This document shows positions 1 through 7,906 of a stretch of 64,000 nt of DNA, piece after piece. A program made the position numbers and the translations under genes. Source of the stretch: Paenibacillus tritici (GTDB lineage: Bacteria; Bacillota; Bacilli; Paenibacillales; Paenibacillaceae). The notes beneath the pieces were generated by a model. It was not told where the DNA came from and did no database searches. It saw nothing but the letters and a program-made list of their open reading frames with translations. The stretch is from the NCBI RefSeq assembly GCF_013204885.1, contig NZ_JABMKX010000011.1, forward strand, positions 62,001-126,000, in the 5' to 3' direction. Every line of letters begins with the position of its first letter. Within the stretch, counting starts at the first letter, position 1.

Positions 1-452
1 TCTTCGTCGGCGGCACCCCGCAGTTCGTCGAGGACCACCGGCGCGGATTGTTCAGCTATGAAGCCCTGCGCTCCCGGCTGGTGGCCGGGCGGTATGCAGG
101 TAGCGGACTGAACAACTTCACAGGGCCGATTATCACGCTTCACATGCTCTCCCATGAGGAGATCCTGATCTTGCTCCAGAAGCTGCGGGATATCCATGCA
201 CTTCACTACGGATACGAAGCTAGACTGACGCAGGAGCAGCTGGTGCATTTCATGGAAGAGGCGGTTAACCGGCTGGGTGCCGATGAGCTGCTGACCGCGC
301 GTGAGGTGGTGCGCGACTTCATGGATCTGCTGCATACCCTGCACCAGCACCCGGAGATTTCATTCGAGAAGCTCGTCGGAGAACGGACTTCGCGGCCTGC
401 CGAGCCGGAGCAGAATGAGCTGGACGGGTTCCTGGCGGAGTTCGATCTATGA
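1..452 (+). CDS. ATP-binding protein, DUF2791/BrxD-like, C-terminal part (partial)
   Basis: The reading frame is open from base 3 through the left edge, so only the last 149 residues are here; the first in-frame start (TTG at 48) is internal. The fragment opens FVGGTPQFVEDHRRGLFSYE and continues with GPIITL, then a helical tail. This matches my memory of the C-terminal part of the DUF2791 P-loop ATPases, the family of BrxD in BREX systems. The P-loop itself lies off the window. The stop overlaps the start of the helicase by 4 bases (ATGA), so the two are translationally coupled. Such ATPase-helicase pairs occur in type 2 BREX and in TerB-domain stress loci. Family call fairly confident; system type is inference. 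Confidence 0.75.
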   Translation, partial: FVGGTPQFVEDHRRGLFSYEALRSRLVAGRYAGSGLNNFTGPIITLHMLSHEEILILLQKLRDIHALHYGYEARLTQEQLVHFMEEAVNRLGADELLTAREVVRDFMDLLHTLHQHPEISFEKLVGERTSRPAEPEQNELDGFLAEFDL

Positions 453-2650
453 GCGATAACCCGTTCTACCGGCTGGCCCCGTTCATCAAGGAATTCATCT
501 ACAAGAACCGCTGGGATACGCTGCGCGAGGCCCAGGTCGATGCCTGCCGCGTACTGTTCGATACGCCGCATCATCTGCTGATTGCTTCAGGAACCGCTTC
601 GGGCAAGACCGAAGCGGCCTTCTTCCCTGCGCTCACGGAGCTATATGAGCGTCCGTCTGCCTCGGTAGGTATTCTATATATCGCGCCGCTGAAGGCGCTG
701 ATTAACGATCAGTTCACACGGTTGAATGACCTGCTGCGTGAAGGGAATATCCCGGTCTGGCACTGGCATGGCGATGTGCCGCAGGCGGACAAAACCAGGC
801 TGATGCAGAACCCTTCCGGGGTGCTGCAGATTACGCCGGAATCGCTGGAGGGTCTGCTGATGAACCGCCCGAATGCCATTCCGGCCCTGTTCCATGATCT
901 GCGCTTCATCGTCATTGATGAAGTTCATGCCTTCATGGGTGCGGACCGCGGCATTCAGGTGCTAAGCCAGCTGGCGCGGATCTCGCGGATGGCGGGCTGC
1001 CATCCGCGGCGGATCGGCCTCTCGGCGACACTGAGCGACTATGCCTCCGTCACGGAATGGCTGGCAGCGGGTACTCGTGAGAGCGTAGAGGTCAGCGCCC
1101 CGCAGGGCGGGCGTAAGCTGCGGCTGAGCGTGGAGCATTTCTCGTTCCCGGATGCGCGGGACGAGGTGCAGGCCGAACACCTGGAGCGGGCGCGGCAGGC
1201 GTATTACGGCTTCATCTATGATCATACGCATGTGAAGAAGGCGCTCATCTTCACGAACAGCCGCACCGACGCCGAGGAGGCGATTCTGGAGATGCGGCGT
1301 ATTGCCGCGAAGCGCGGCGAGCGGGATGTCTTCCATGTGCATCATGGAAGCATCTCGGCTATGCTGCGCGAAGAGACGGAGGCCGCGCTCCGCCAGGGTG
1401 CGGGGCCTGCTGTGGCTGCAGCGACGTTAACGCTGGAGCTGGGGATTGACCTGGGCGAGCTGGAGCGGGTGCTCCAGCTCGGCGCGCCTTACAGCTGCGC
1501 GAGCTTCGTGCAGCGGCTGGGCCGCTCGGGCAGGCGCGGAGACGCCGCCTCCGAGATGATCTTCGTCACGCCCGAGGAGGAGGACGAGGAGGCGCAGCTG
1601 CCTGCGCGGATGCCGTGGACGCTGCTGCGGGCCATTGCCGTAATCGAGCTGTATGTGCGCGAGAAATGGGTGGAGCCGCTGGTTGTGCGCCAGCTGCCGG
1701 TCGGGCTTTTGTATCATCAGACGATGAGCATCCTGAAGAGTATGGGGGAAGCGGAACCGGAGGAGCTCAAGGAGGCCGTGCTGAGCCTGCCATCCTTCCG
1801 GAGTATCGACTCTGCTGATTATGATGACTTCATGGAATATATGCAGGGCATGGGCCATATTGAGAAGATGGATGAGGGCAGCCTGCTGATCGGCATGGCG
1901 GGGGAGAAGATCGTCAATAACTTCCGTTTCTATGCGGTATTCAAAGACGACGAAGAGCATGTAGTCTACAACGGCACAGAGGAGATCGGGTCCATTACCA
2001 CAGTGCCTCCTCCAGGCTACTGCTTCACACTGGCAGGCAAGCTGTGGAAGGTCGAAGAGGTGGATAACCGCCACAAGGCCGTCTATGTCAAAGGCTCACG
2101 CGGCAAAGTGGATACCTTATGGCTGGGTGCAGGCGGGGATGTCCACACCAGAATCATGACGAAGATCCGCGAGGTCCTCGGGTCCACGGCCTTGTATCCC
2201 TACCTTGCGCCAAGCGCGGCCGCTAGGTTGGAGCGGGCCCGGAGGCTCGCCAAGGAGAGCGGACTGCTGACGCGTTCGGTTCTGCCTGCCGGAGGGGACT
2301 CCATGTTCATCCTTCCCTGGGCCGGCAGCCGCCAGTTCCGCACCCTGGAACGCCTGCTGAAGAACAATCTGAAGGGTCCGCTTGGCCTGCGTTCCGTCGT
2401 GCCGATGGAACCGTACTATATGGTAGTCACCGGCAAGGCGGATGCCGAGAAGCTGGAGGAGGAGATCATCGCCGAAACGGCTGCGTCCACAGATGCCATT
2501 GCACTGCTTGGCCCGGATGAGGCGCCTTACCTCGGCAAATACGATGAGTTCATCCCGCATGACCTGCTGCGCAAAGCCTTTTCACTCGACGGCCTCGATG
2601 TTCCGGGTCTGCTCAGCGTAATCAAACAGTGGAAGCAGCCGCCGGCGTAA
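449..2650 (+). CDS. Lhr-like DEAD/DEAH-box superfamily 2 helicase (BrxHI-like)
   Basis: A 733-residue SF2 helicase with all motifs visible: Walker A as ASGTASGKT (about residues 46-54), motif Ia APLKALINDQ, Ib TPESLEGLL, Walker B DEVH in VIDEVHAFMG, motif III SAT, motif IV LIFTNSR, motif V TLELGIDLG and motif VI QRLGRSGRRG. It should couple ATP hydrolysis to nucleic-acid unwinding. The C-terminal third (about 430-733) has no motif I can name and fits the extra region of Lhr/BrxHI proteins. It is shorter than Lhr-core housekeeping helicases. The start overlaps the upstream ATPase stop. The pairing suggests phage defence or a Ter-type stress system rather than general DNA repair. Confidence 0.88.
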   Translation: MSDNPFYRLAPFIKEFIYKNRWDTLREAQVDACRVLFDTPHHLLIASGTASGKTEAAFFPALTELYERPSASVGILYIAPLKALINDQFTRLNDLLREGNIPVWHWHGDVPQADKTRLMQNPSGVLQITPESLEGLLMNRPNAIPALFHDLRFIVIDEVHAFMGADRGIQVLSQLARISRMAGCHPRRIGLSATLSDYASVTEWLAAGTRESVEVSAPQGGRKLRLSVEHFSFPDARDEVQAEHLERARQAYYGFIYDHTHVKKALIFTNSRTDAEEAILEMRRIAAKRGERDVFHVHHGSISAMLREETEAALRQGAGPAVAAATLTLELGIDLGELERVLQLGAPYSCASFVQRLGRSGRRGDAASEMIFVTPEEEDEEAQLPARMPWTLLRAIAVIELYVREKWVEPLVVRQLPVGLLYHQTMSILKSMGEAEPEELKEAVLSLPSFRSIDSADYDDFMEYMQGMGHIEKMDEGSLLIGMAGEKIVNNFRFYAVFKDDEEHVVYNGTEEIGSITTVPPPGYCFTLAGKLWKVEEVDNRHKAVYVKGSRGKVDTLWLGAGGDVHTRIMTKIREVLGSTALYPYLAPSAAARLERARRLAKESGLLTRSVLPAGGDSMFILPWAGSRQFRTLERLLKNNLKGPLGLRSVVPMEPYYMVVTGKADAEKLEEEIIAETAASTDAIALLGPDEAPYLGKYDEFIPHDLLRKAFSLDGLDVPGLLSVIKQWKQPPA

Positions 2651-2686
2651 TAGATATAGCGATACCCAAATAACGGAGGTGAAATC

Positions 2687-3013
2687 ATGAGCGAGATTGC
2701 TAAAACACCACAAACACCTTATTACGCGGTGATTTTTACATCGGAACGAACAGATGGGGATAGCCAATATGCGGAAATGGCAGATGAAATGGAGAAGCTT
2801 GCATCCGTCCAACCTGGATTTCTCGGAGTAGAAAGTGCCAGGGAAGGTGTAGGTATTACTGTGTCTTATTGGGATTCTCTCGAAGCTATACACCAATGGA
2901 AACAAAACGAACGACATTTAGTAGCCCAGAGCAAAGGGAAATCTGATTGGTATCTCGCTTATAAAACAAGGGTTTGCAAGGTTGAACGGGATTATGGATT
3001 TGAAAAGGGTTGA
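2687..3013 (+). CDS. Antibiotic biosynthesis monooxygenase (ABM) family protein
   Basis: A 108-residue protein starting at ATG with a good ribosome binding site (ACGGAGGTGA). It has the small ferredoxin-like ABM pattern: an N-terminal strand YYAVIFTSERTD, helix YAEMADEMEKLASVQPGFLG, then strand GITVSYWDSLEAIHQWKQN and HLVAQSKGKSDWY. ABM-fold proteins are dimeric and range from cofactor-independent monooxygenases to haem-degrading enzymes; no residue here fixes a substrate. It is separated from the helicase by 36 bases and is more AT-rich, so it is probably not part of that system. Resembles the YqjZ type. Confidence 0.75.
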   Translation: MSEIAKTPQTPYYAVIFTSERTDGDSQYAEMADEMEKLASVQPGFLGVESAREGVGITVSYWDSLEAIHQWKQNERHLVAQSKGKSDWYLAYKTRVCKVERDYGFEKG

Positions 3014-3031
3014 ATTCGCCGAGTATGGGAA

Positions 3032-3080
3032 TTCACCAAGAAGCAGCCGATCCTATAGGGACCGGCTGCTTCTTGGTGAA
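3032..3080. terminator. Bidirectional terminator hairpin
   Basis: Arms 3032-3053 and 3059-3080 form a near-perfect stem of over 20 bp with a very short loop. It lies between the convergent ABM gene and the methyltransferase. There is no clear T-run on the plus side, so efficiency is uncertain. Confidence 0.7.
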
Positions 3081-3089
3081 CGGCGGGAA

Positions 3090-3926
3090 CTATAACTTTT
3101 GCACCACATAGATCAGATTCATTCCACAATCAAGAGTGCCAGGTAATTTGGTGAACGCAATTTCTTTTTCGACGATTAGCTTCCAGAATTCTTTGTCGTT
3201 GCGGGCGTTATCTAAGGCAGAATCTCCTGCTTGCGTAAATAAACCAGCGGAGCTTCTCTCTTGAACCGTGACAGGAAACTGGGCAAATAAAGCATCCATT
3301 TCACTGCTTCTCATCATATGAACGTAATGCTTGCTCTCCACGGGATAATGCTCTTCATCCTGAACACCTGTATCCATAATCCACCTTGTAGCTTCAAGCC
3401 CGAATAAGTCCTTTTCATACCTGATCCCTTCAAGATAATGGAGTGAAGCGCCAATGAAACTCATGGACCCAACAATTAATACGCCATCCGGTTTCAAGAC
3501 TCTGAGAATTTCTTGTATTCCGTCCTTCTCTTTGTCCAAAAGATAATTGATTACACCGCCAATACAGACCACACCATCGAAAGAAGAATCTTCAAAAACA
3601 CTCATATCCAGCACATCTAAAACATGGTATGCCTGTATTCTGTCAATCAGTGATAGCTCGCGCATTTTGGACTTGTTGAACTCAATCTGATGACTGGACA
3701 GATCTGCAACGGTCAATTCAGCGCACATGGGAACAAGATCCTTGGTATATCTTCCTGATCCTGCACCAATCTCCAAAACTTTATCGGAAAGTTTAATATA
3801 ACGCTTCAAAATATCAAGATGCACCTGGTACAAAAGCTCGCCATGCCCATCTTTTTCAAGTCGTGTCCATTCACGGTCACCGTAGTTATCATACCGGGTT
3901 CTTGGAATTTCGGGGTTGTAACTCAT
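3090..3926 (-). CDS. Class I SAM-dependent methyltransferase
   Basis: A 278-residue protein with the SAM-binding motif I VLEIGAGSGRYTKDL (about residues 50-64), an acidic strand end in ELTVADLSS, and motif IV-like FDGVVCIGGVINYL, followed by ILRVLKPDGVLIVGSMSF. These are the class I methyltransferase signatures of the Methyltransf_11/25 type. The substrate cannot be read from the sequence; small molecules are most likely. The start is supported by AAAGGGAG ahead of the ATG at 3926. A separate short reading frame with a stronger ribosome binding site overlaps this start (see the 3889-3993 entry), hinting at translational coupling. Confidence 0.85.
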   Translation of the reverse strand: MSYNPEIPRTRYDNYGDREWTRLEKDGHGELLYQVHLDILKRYIKLSDKVLEIGAGSGRYTKDLVPMCAELTVADLSSHQIEFNKSKMRELSLIDRIQAYHVLDVLDMSVFEDSSFDGVVCIGGVINYLLDKEKDGIQEILRVLKPDGVLIVGSMSFIGASLHYLEGIRYEKDLFGLEATRWIMDTGVQDEEHYPVESKHYVHMMRSSEMDALFAQFPVTVQERSSAGLFTQAGDSALDNARNDKEFWKLIVEKEIAFTKLPGTLDCGMNLIYVVQKL

Positions 3927-3993
3927 GCAAGCATCTCCCTTTAAATTTTGATTTTATAATCGGGGTAATATCACTAATATCGCTTTCACTCAT
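3889..3993 (-). CDS. Possible short leader ORF (34 aa) overlapping the methyltransferase start
   Basis: On the minus strand an ATG at 3993 follows a near-consensus GGAGGTGG at 7-8 bases, and a TATAAT-like -10 box sits at 4028-4033. The frame encodes 34 residues beginning MSESDISDITPIIKSK and stops inside the first codons of the methyltransferase in another frame. It could be a leader peptide tuning expression of the methyltransferase, or a small protein in its own right. No family recognised. Confidence 0.35.
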   Translation of the reverse strand: MSESDISDITPIIKSKFKGRCLHELQPRNSKNPV

Positions 3994-4195
3994 ACAACCA
4001 CCTCCAATTTGGTCCCGCTTGTAACCCATTATACTAGAACTCGCTGCGATTATGACCCTTAATTTTCCAAACTATAATATTGAGCATTTCTGAACTCAAG
4101 AAAACAGGGATACCGGAAATAATCACCCTCATCATTCGCTTTGCATGTCGAGGGCGGTCAATGTTTTAAATGGTTAACGGGGACAATGAATCTAA

Positions 4196-5506
4196 TTAAT
4201 CTCGTTGCTGCACACCCTTGAACCACACGGATTTGATTGACAAGGTATCCGAGATGTTGATTGTCGGATCACCGGTTACTAAAATAAGGTCAGCGCGTGC
4301 ACCTTCGGCAATACGACCGCGATCATTAAGACCAAAGCAACGGGCCGGTTTTGCGGTAGCTGACTGAAGCGCTTCTATCGCAGTGAACCCGGCCTTCACC
4401 AGCAATTGCATCTCATGATGGACGCTGGCTCCATGAGCAAGGCCGCCAAGATTCGGAACAGGGACCGGCGCGACATCCGTCCCAACCAGAATATCAACTC
4501 CGGCACGGTGTAGGTCCATCACATTTTTAAAGCTGTTGTCCATATTGCCTTGCGGAAACGTATTGAAGCTTGAATTCAAAATATCGATCCAATCCGAACT
4601 TAGTTTGGAATGAACACGAGGATCATTCGCCAATTCCGAAGCCGGATTTCCAATGATAGATGAATTCAACACTAAGCACGGTGTAACAAAAGCGCCTGAA
4701 GCCGCTATGGACATTACTAACCTGGACGTATACTCGGGTCTGTCGATAAACAAGTGTCCCAAACCGTCGACTCCTAGATCAATGGCCTCTTGCGATGAAA
4801 GAGCCGTCAATACGTGGGCGATGACCAGCTTATCGAACTTGTGGGCTTCTGTCACGGCTGTTTTTAGAATCTCGTCGCTTAGTACAGGCAGGCCGGGCAC
4901 ACCCATGACCGTTCCTTCTTCAATCATGATTTTAATATAGTCGGCGCCATTCTCCACTTGGGTATGCACATGTTTAACCGCTTCTTCCACCGTCGTCACT
5001 TGCGGTATTTCTTCGTGATCGTGAGCGTATGCGGCCAACATCGATTCCCGGTCTTCCTCTGATAACTTCGCTAGTTCCTTTAATACGAATTCCGGTATTT
5101 CATCTCCATCTGGCAATAATTCATCCGGGTGTCCGCCCGGAGCAGTGATCGCCATGCCAGCAGAACGGACGTCTGCGACGTCATTCACATTTTTCAACTG
5201 AATCTCGCGCCCTCTTTTAGTAAAATCGCCGTTCATTTCGAGTTCAGTCGTCACGCCAAATTTTAGTGCATCTCGTAATCCGCCGATCGAGGTGTGGACA
5301 TGTGCATCAACGAGACCAGGCAATAGAGTCGCATTTTCTCCATCAATAATCGTTGCATCGGCCGGAAGCTCTCCGCCCACTGATATTATGGACTCCCCCT
5401 TAACGACAATATGTCTTGGCGCAATAATTTGATTTCCATCAAAAATACGTATATTCGTAATTGCCGTAACTTGTTCTAACGCAGCATTTTGTGTGACCTT
5501 CTCCAT
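4196..5506 (-). CDS. Metal-dependent amidohydrolase family protein
   Basis: A 436-residue member of the amidohydrolase superfamily (imidazolonepropionase/prolidase-like branch). The metal-binding HxH is in LVDAHVHTS after the leading beta-strand domain. Other expected elements are YIKIMIEEG (candidate carbamylated lysine or neighbouring strand), LVIAHV (metal histidine), GLGHLFID and GTDVAPVP (metal aspartate). The C-terminus RADLILVTGDPT is typical. I chose ATG at 5506, because an in-frame ATG at 5521 would place the GGAGG binding site inside the gene. Substrate unknown. Transcribed divergently from a MarR regulator, which probably represses it. Confidence 0.88.
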   Translation of the reverse strand: MEKVTQNAALEQVTAITNIRIFDGNQIIAPRHIVVKGESIISVGGELPADATIIDGENATLLPGLVDAHVHTSIGGLRDALKFGVTTELEMNGDFTKRGREIQLKNVNDVADVRSAGMAITAPGGHPDELLPDGDEIPEFVLKELAKLSEEDRESMLAAYAHDHEEIPQVTTVEEAVKHVHTQVENGADYIKIMIEEGTVMGVPGLPVLSDEILKTAVTEAHKFDKLVIAHVLTALSSQEAIDLGVDGLGHLFIDRPEYTSRLVMSIAASGAFVTPCLVLNSSIIGNPASELANDPRVHSKLSSDWIDILNSSFNTFPQGNMDNSFKNVMDLHRAGVDILVGTDVAPVPVPNLGGLAHGASVHHEMQLLVKAGFTAIEALQSATAKPARCFGLNDRGRIAEGARADLILVTGDPTINISDTLSIKSVWFKGVQQRD

Positions 5507-5555
5507 TTGAATTCCTCCCAAGTGTTTGTAATCTAAACAATTAGAATAATAACTA

Positions 5556-5567
5556 TTAGTTAACTAA
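5556..5567. promoter_or_regulatory. Palindromic operator candidate in the amidohydrolase/MarR intergenic region
   Basis: TTAGTTAACTAA is a perfect 12-bp palindrome located between the divergent amidohydrolase and MarR genes. It shares the TTAG...CTAA half-sites with the second inverted repeat at 5633-5646, as expected for a MarR dimer controlling both genes. Confidence 0.55.
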
Positions 5568-5590
5568 CTGTCAATTGGCTAATATTTATT

Positions 5591-5646
5591 TTGACAAGCC
5601 TATAGGATCACAGTATAGTTTAGTTGCTTAAAGTTAGATTGCTAAC
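5591..5646 (+). promoter_or_regulatory. Sigma-A promoter and downstream operator of the MarR gene
   Basis: TTGACA at 5591-5596 and TATAGT at 5614-5619 are separated by exactly 17 bases. Immediately downstream, around the expected transcription start, lies GTTAG-N4-CTAAC (5633-5646). A MarR dimer bound here would block its own promoter. Confidence 0.65.
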
Positions 5647-5665
5647 AATCACAGGGGGGACGATC

Positions 5666-6097
5666 ATGCAATCCCGAGAGATTACGCCTTATCTGGATTT
5701 GTTTCAGATTATCGGTCTTAAGTTAAAGAAAAGAGCGGACGAAAGTATAAAAGAGCAGGGGTTAAACGCTCAACAAGGAAAAGTAATCGATTATATTTAC
5801 CAGAACCAAAATAATCATATTATTCAAAAGAATCTTGCCGATCGGTTTCACCTACGTGGGGCCAGTATTACAACCATGCTTCAAGGTCTAGAACAAAAAG
5901 GGTTCATCGAGCGCAAAATCCCGGCCAATAATGAACGGCAAAAAAATATATATGTATTGCCAAAAGCGATCGAACTGATTGAGGAATTTCAAGATTCGTT
6001 CCGAAAGGTAGAGGAAGAAATTGTTCAAATCCTTACCGAGGAGGAGAAGCAAATCTTGAAGGAAATATTGATCAAAATTAATGAACGATTATCATAA
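5666..6097 (+). CDS. MarR family transcriptional regulator
   Basis: A 143-residue winged-helix regulator. The core helix-turn-helix reads NLADRFHLRGASITTMLQGL, followed by EQKGFIERKIPANNERQKNI, the wing typical of MarR. Start is the ATG at 5666 after AGGGGGGA; an upstream TTG at 5624 lies ahead of the binding site and is less likely. It is divergent from the amidohydrolase and preceded by two TTAG/CTAA inverted repeats, so it likely represses both itself and the amidohydrolase until a ligand (perhaps the hydrolase substrate) binds. Confidence 0.88.
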   Translation: MQSREITPYLDLFQIIGLKLKKRADESIKEQGLNAQQGKVIDYIYQNQNNHIIQKNLADRFHLRGASITTMLQGLEQKGFIERKIPANNERQKNIYVLPKAIELIEEFQDSFRKVEEEIVQILTEEEKQILKEILIKINERLS

Positions 6098-6234
6098 AGG
6101 AAAAACCATCCTATTTTAGAACTTAATTATCAATCTTTGTTGATATTTCCTTGTTAATTGGAGGACTTTGTAGGATTTAACGAGGACGAATGGTTACTCT
6201 AGTTGTGCAATGAAAGAAGAAAGGGTGAGCATCC

Positions 6235-6864
6235 ATGGAAGCAAATGTGTTAGAGCGTCTACCAGATCCAGCAATGTTACAAAAGCTAATGAAAATCCAA
6301 GCAGCACTGAATATTATTCTTTGTCAGGAGGAATGGCTTCGTTACCATAGCTATGTTCAAGATTGGAATGAGGGCGTTGCTATGGCGAAAATAGATAATG
6401 GATCAGGGGATCATCTATTTATTTTATTCTCTCCTGAAGGCTCCATCATAAAAGGCTTCGATCATGAATCTGGATTAAGCCCATATGCGCAGGATGAGCA
6501 TAAAGTATGGCAAGGGATTTATGATGATGTCCCCAAGGAATTATTATCATTACTCGAAGACGATGCCATTGAAAAAGACGATGTGACTTTTTGTATTTGG
6601 TGTAAAAACAGTGACACGAACTGGCACAAGGGGAACGTTGAGATTCCAGAAGGTGCAAGCGATGGTTCTGATTTTTTACTGGGCTGTATATTCCATACAC
6701 CAGAGGATTTTGAGGAATTTGCATCAGATTATTTTGATTTACCCCTATCCTTAGAGGTTGTTGCAAAAATCTACGATGATGTCCCCATTACGGAAGAGAT
6801 GATCCATATCTTGAATTCCAGCTGTGATGTAAAGGAAGTTCTTCAAGAATTAGCGTTATTATGA
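6235..6864 (+). CDS. Conserved hypothetical protein, acidic
   Basis: A 209-residue soluble, acidic protein starting at ATG 6235 behind AAAGAAAGG-type purines. It has no signal peptide or membrane segment. Recognisable blocks are LFILFSPEGSIIKGFDHES and WQGIYDDVPKELLSLL, a pattern I have seen in uncharacterised Bacillota proteins. Its acidic, single-domain character resembles immunity-type proteins, but no toxin gene is adjacent, so that remains a guess. Function unknown. Confidence 0.65.
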   Translation: MEANVLERLPDPAMLQKLMKIQAALNIILCQEEWLRYHSYVQDWNEGVAMAKIDNGSGDHLFILFSPEGSIIKGFDHESGLSPYAQDEHKVWQGIYDDVPKELLSLLEDDAIEKDDVTFCIWCKNSDTNWHKGNVEIPEGASDGSDFLLGCIFHTPEDFEEFASDYFDLPLSLEVVAKIYDDVPITEEMIHILNSSCDVKEVLQELALL

Positions 6865-6971
6865 AGCAGCAACAGTCGAAGACTTCATAAAAAAGTCTTG
6901 GAAGGTGGCATAGCGTAAGGAGAAGTGCTCTTTGAATGATCCGGAGGCCGCATGAGTAAATGAGGAGCTTA

Positions 6972-7124
6972 GAATGTATGCGGAAAACCGAACACAATTG
7001 GACCGGGTGAGTAGCGTAAGCCGAATGTAATCGGAAAACCGAACACAATTAGACCGGGTGAGCAGCGTAGACCGAATGTAATCGGAAAACCGGACACAAT
7101 TGGACCGTGAGCGCAACCGTAGGC
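6972..7124. repeat. Three tandem 51-bp repeats in a non-coding gap
   Basis: Units begin at 6972, 7023 and 7074, giving a period of exactly 51 bases. Each carries the core CGGAAAACCG followed by (A/G)ACACAATT(G/A)GACC and a GTGAG(T/C)(A)GCG tail. Because 51 is a multiple of three, one minus-strand frame stays open with a 17-residue repeat, but it has no ribosome binding site. The rest of the 6865-7376 gap shows no gene that I can support. Confidence 0.85.
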
Positions 7125-7376
7125 CGGATGCCCCGGAAATGGTTAGATGGGTACGGTGGAGGTTAGCCAACGAGTTGTATGAACCGCAGAGGTATATACA
7201 TTATCCAACCGAAGGGTGATTCTGTCCTTTCATGTGTTCCTCCCAGAAGAGGACAACCTGTCGGCCTGCCCCTTGTTCCGATATTAAATGTTCACCGCAG
7301 TGCCGACGAAGCTTCAAGTTCGAAATTTAAGTGTGTCTTATAGCTTATATACATACAATATACGAGGTGACCCAAG

Positions 7377-7814
7377 ATGGATTCTATGGCAAAAGTAAGG
7401 CTTGCATCCTCAACCGATGCTGAACATCTTTCCATACTCAATCAGGAATTTAACGGCGGTGTACCAAGACCCGCAGCTAAGATCAGGGAACAGTTGAATA
7501 TAAACCGTAATGAACTGATTGCCGTAGCGGAGATGAACGGTAGAATCGTGGGTTTCGGCTGTGGTCAATGCTATTCTTCCTTTTGTTATGATGAGCCCTA
7601 TGGAGAAATTACCGAACTCTACGTAGAAGAAGCCGCTCGAAGACAAGGAATGGCCCGTGCTCTTATTGCTTGCCTGGAAGCAAATTTCAGACAACGCGGA
7701 GTGAAGAGTATAAAGGTACTGACCGGCAGAAGCAACATTGCAGCCATTTGCACCTATGAACAGTGCAGCTATGTTAAAGATGACGAACAGATGCTAGAGA
7801 AACATCTTACCTAG
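7377..7814 (+). CDS. GNAT family N-acetyltransferase
   Basis: A 145-residue GNAT enzyme transferring an acetyl group from acetyl-CoA. Signature motif A is EITELYVEEAARRQGMARAL, with the acetyl-CoA loop RRQGMARAL, preceded by the strand RIVGFGCGQC. The C-terminus ends with AAICTYEQCSYVKDDEQMLE, the usual tyrosine-containing motif B. Good GAGGTGA site upstream. Substrate unknown. It is a single gene with no obvious operon partner. Confidence 0.85.
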   Translation: MDSMAKVRLASSTDAEHLSILNQEFNGGVPRPAAKIREQLNINRNELIAVAEMNGRIVGFGCGQCYSSFCYDEPYGEITELYVEEAARRQGMARALIACLEANFRQRGVKSIKVLTGRSNIAAICTYEQCSYVKDDEQMLEKHLT

Positions 7815-7906
7815 AAAAAACAAACCTTATTTCTGCAGTTCCCACCTTGTTGGAACCCCCCGGCATGATGATAATTAGCTTATCACGACATAGGGGGCAT
7901 TAATGA

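Noticed and set aside
6972..7124. CRISPR array
   Set aside because: The units are contiguous near-identical tandem repeats with no unique spacers, and there are no cas genes.
6859..7170. Minus-strand frame with a 17-residue repeat (TRSNCVRFSDYIR...)
   Set aside because: Open only because the 51-bp DNA repeat is a multiple of three; no binding site, no known domain.
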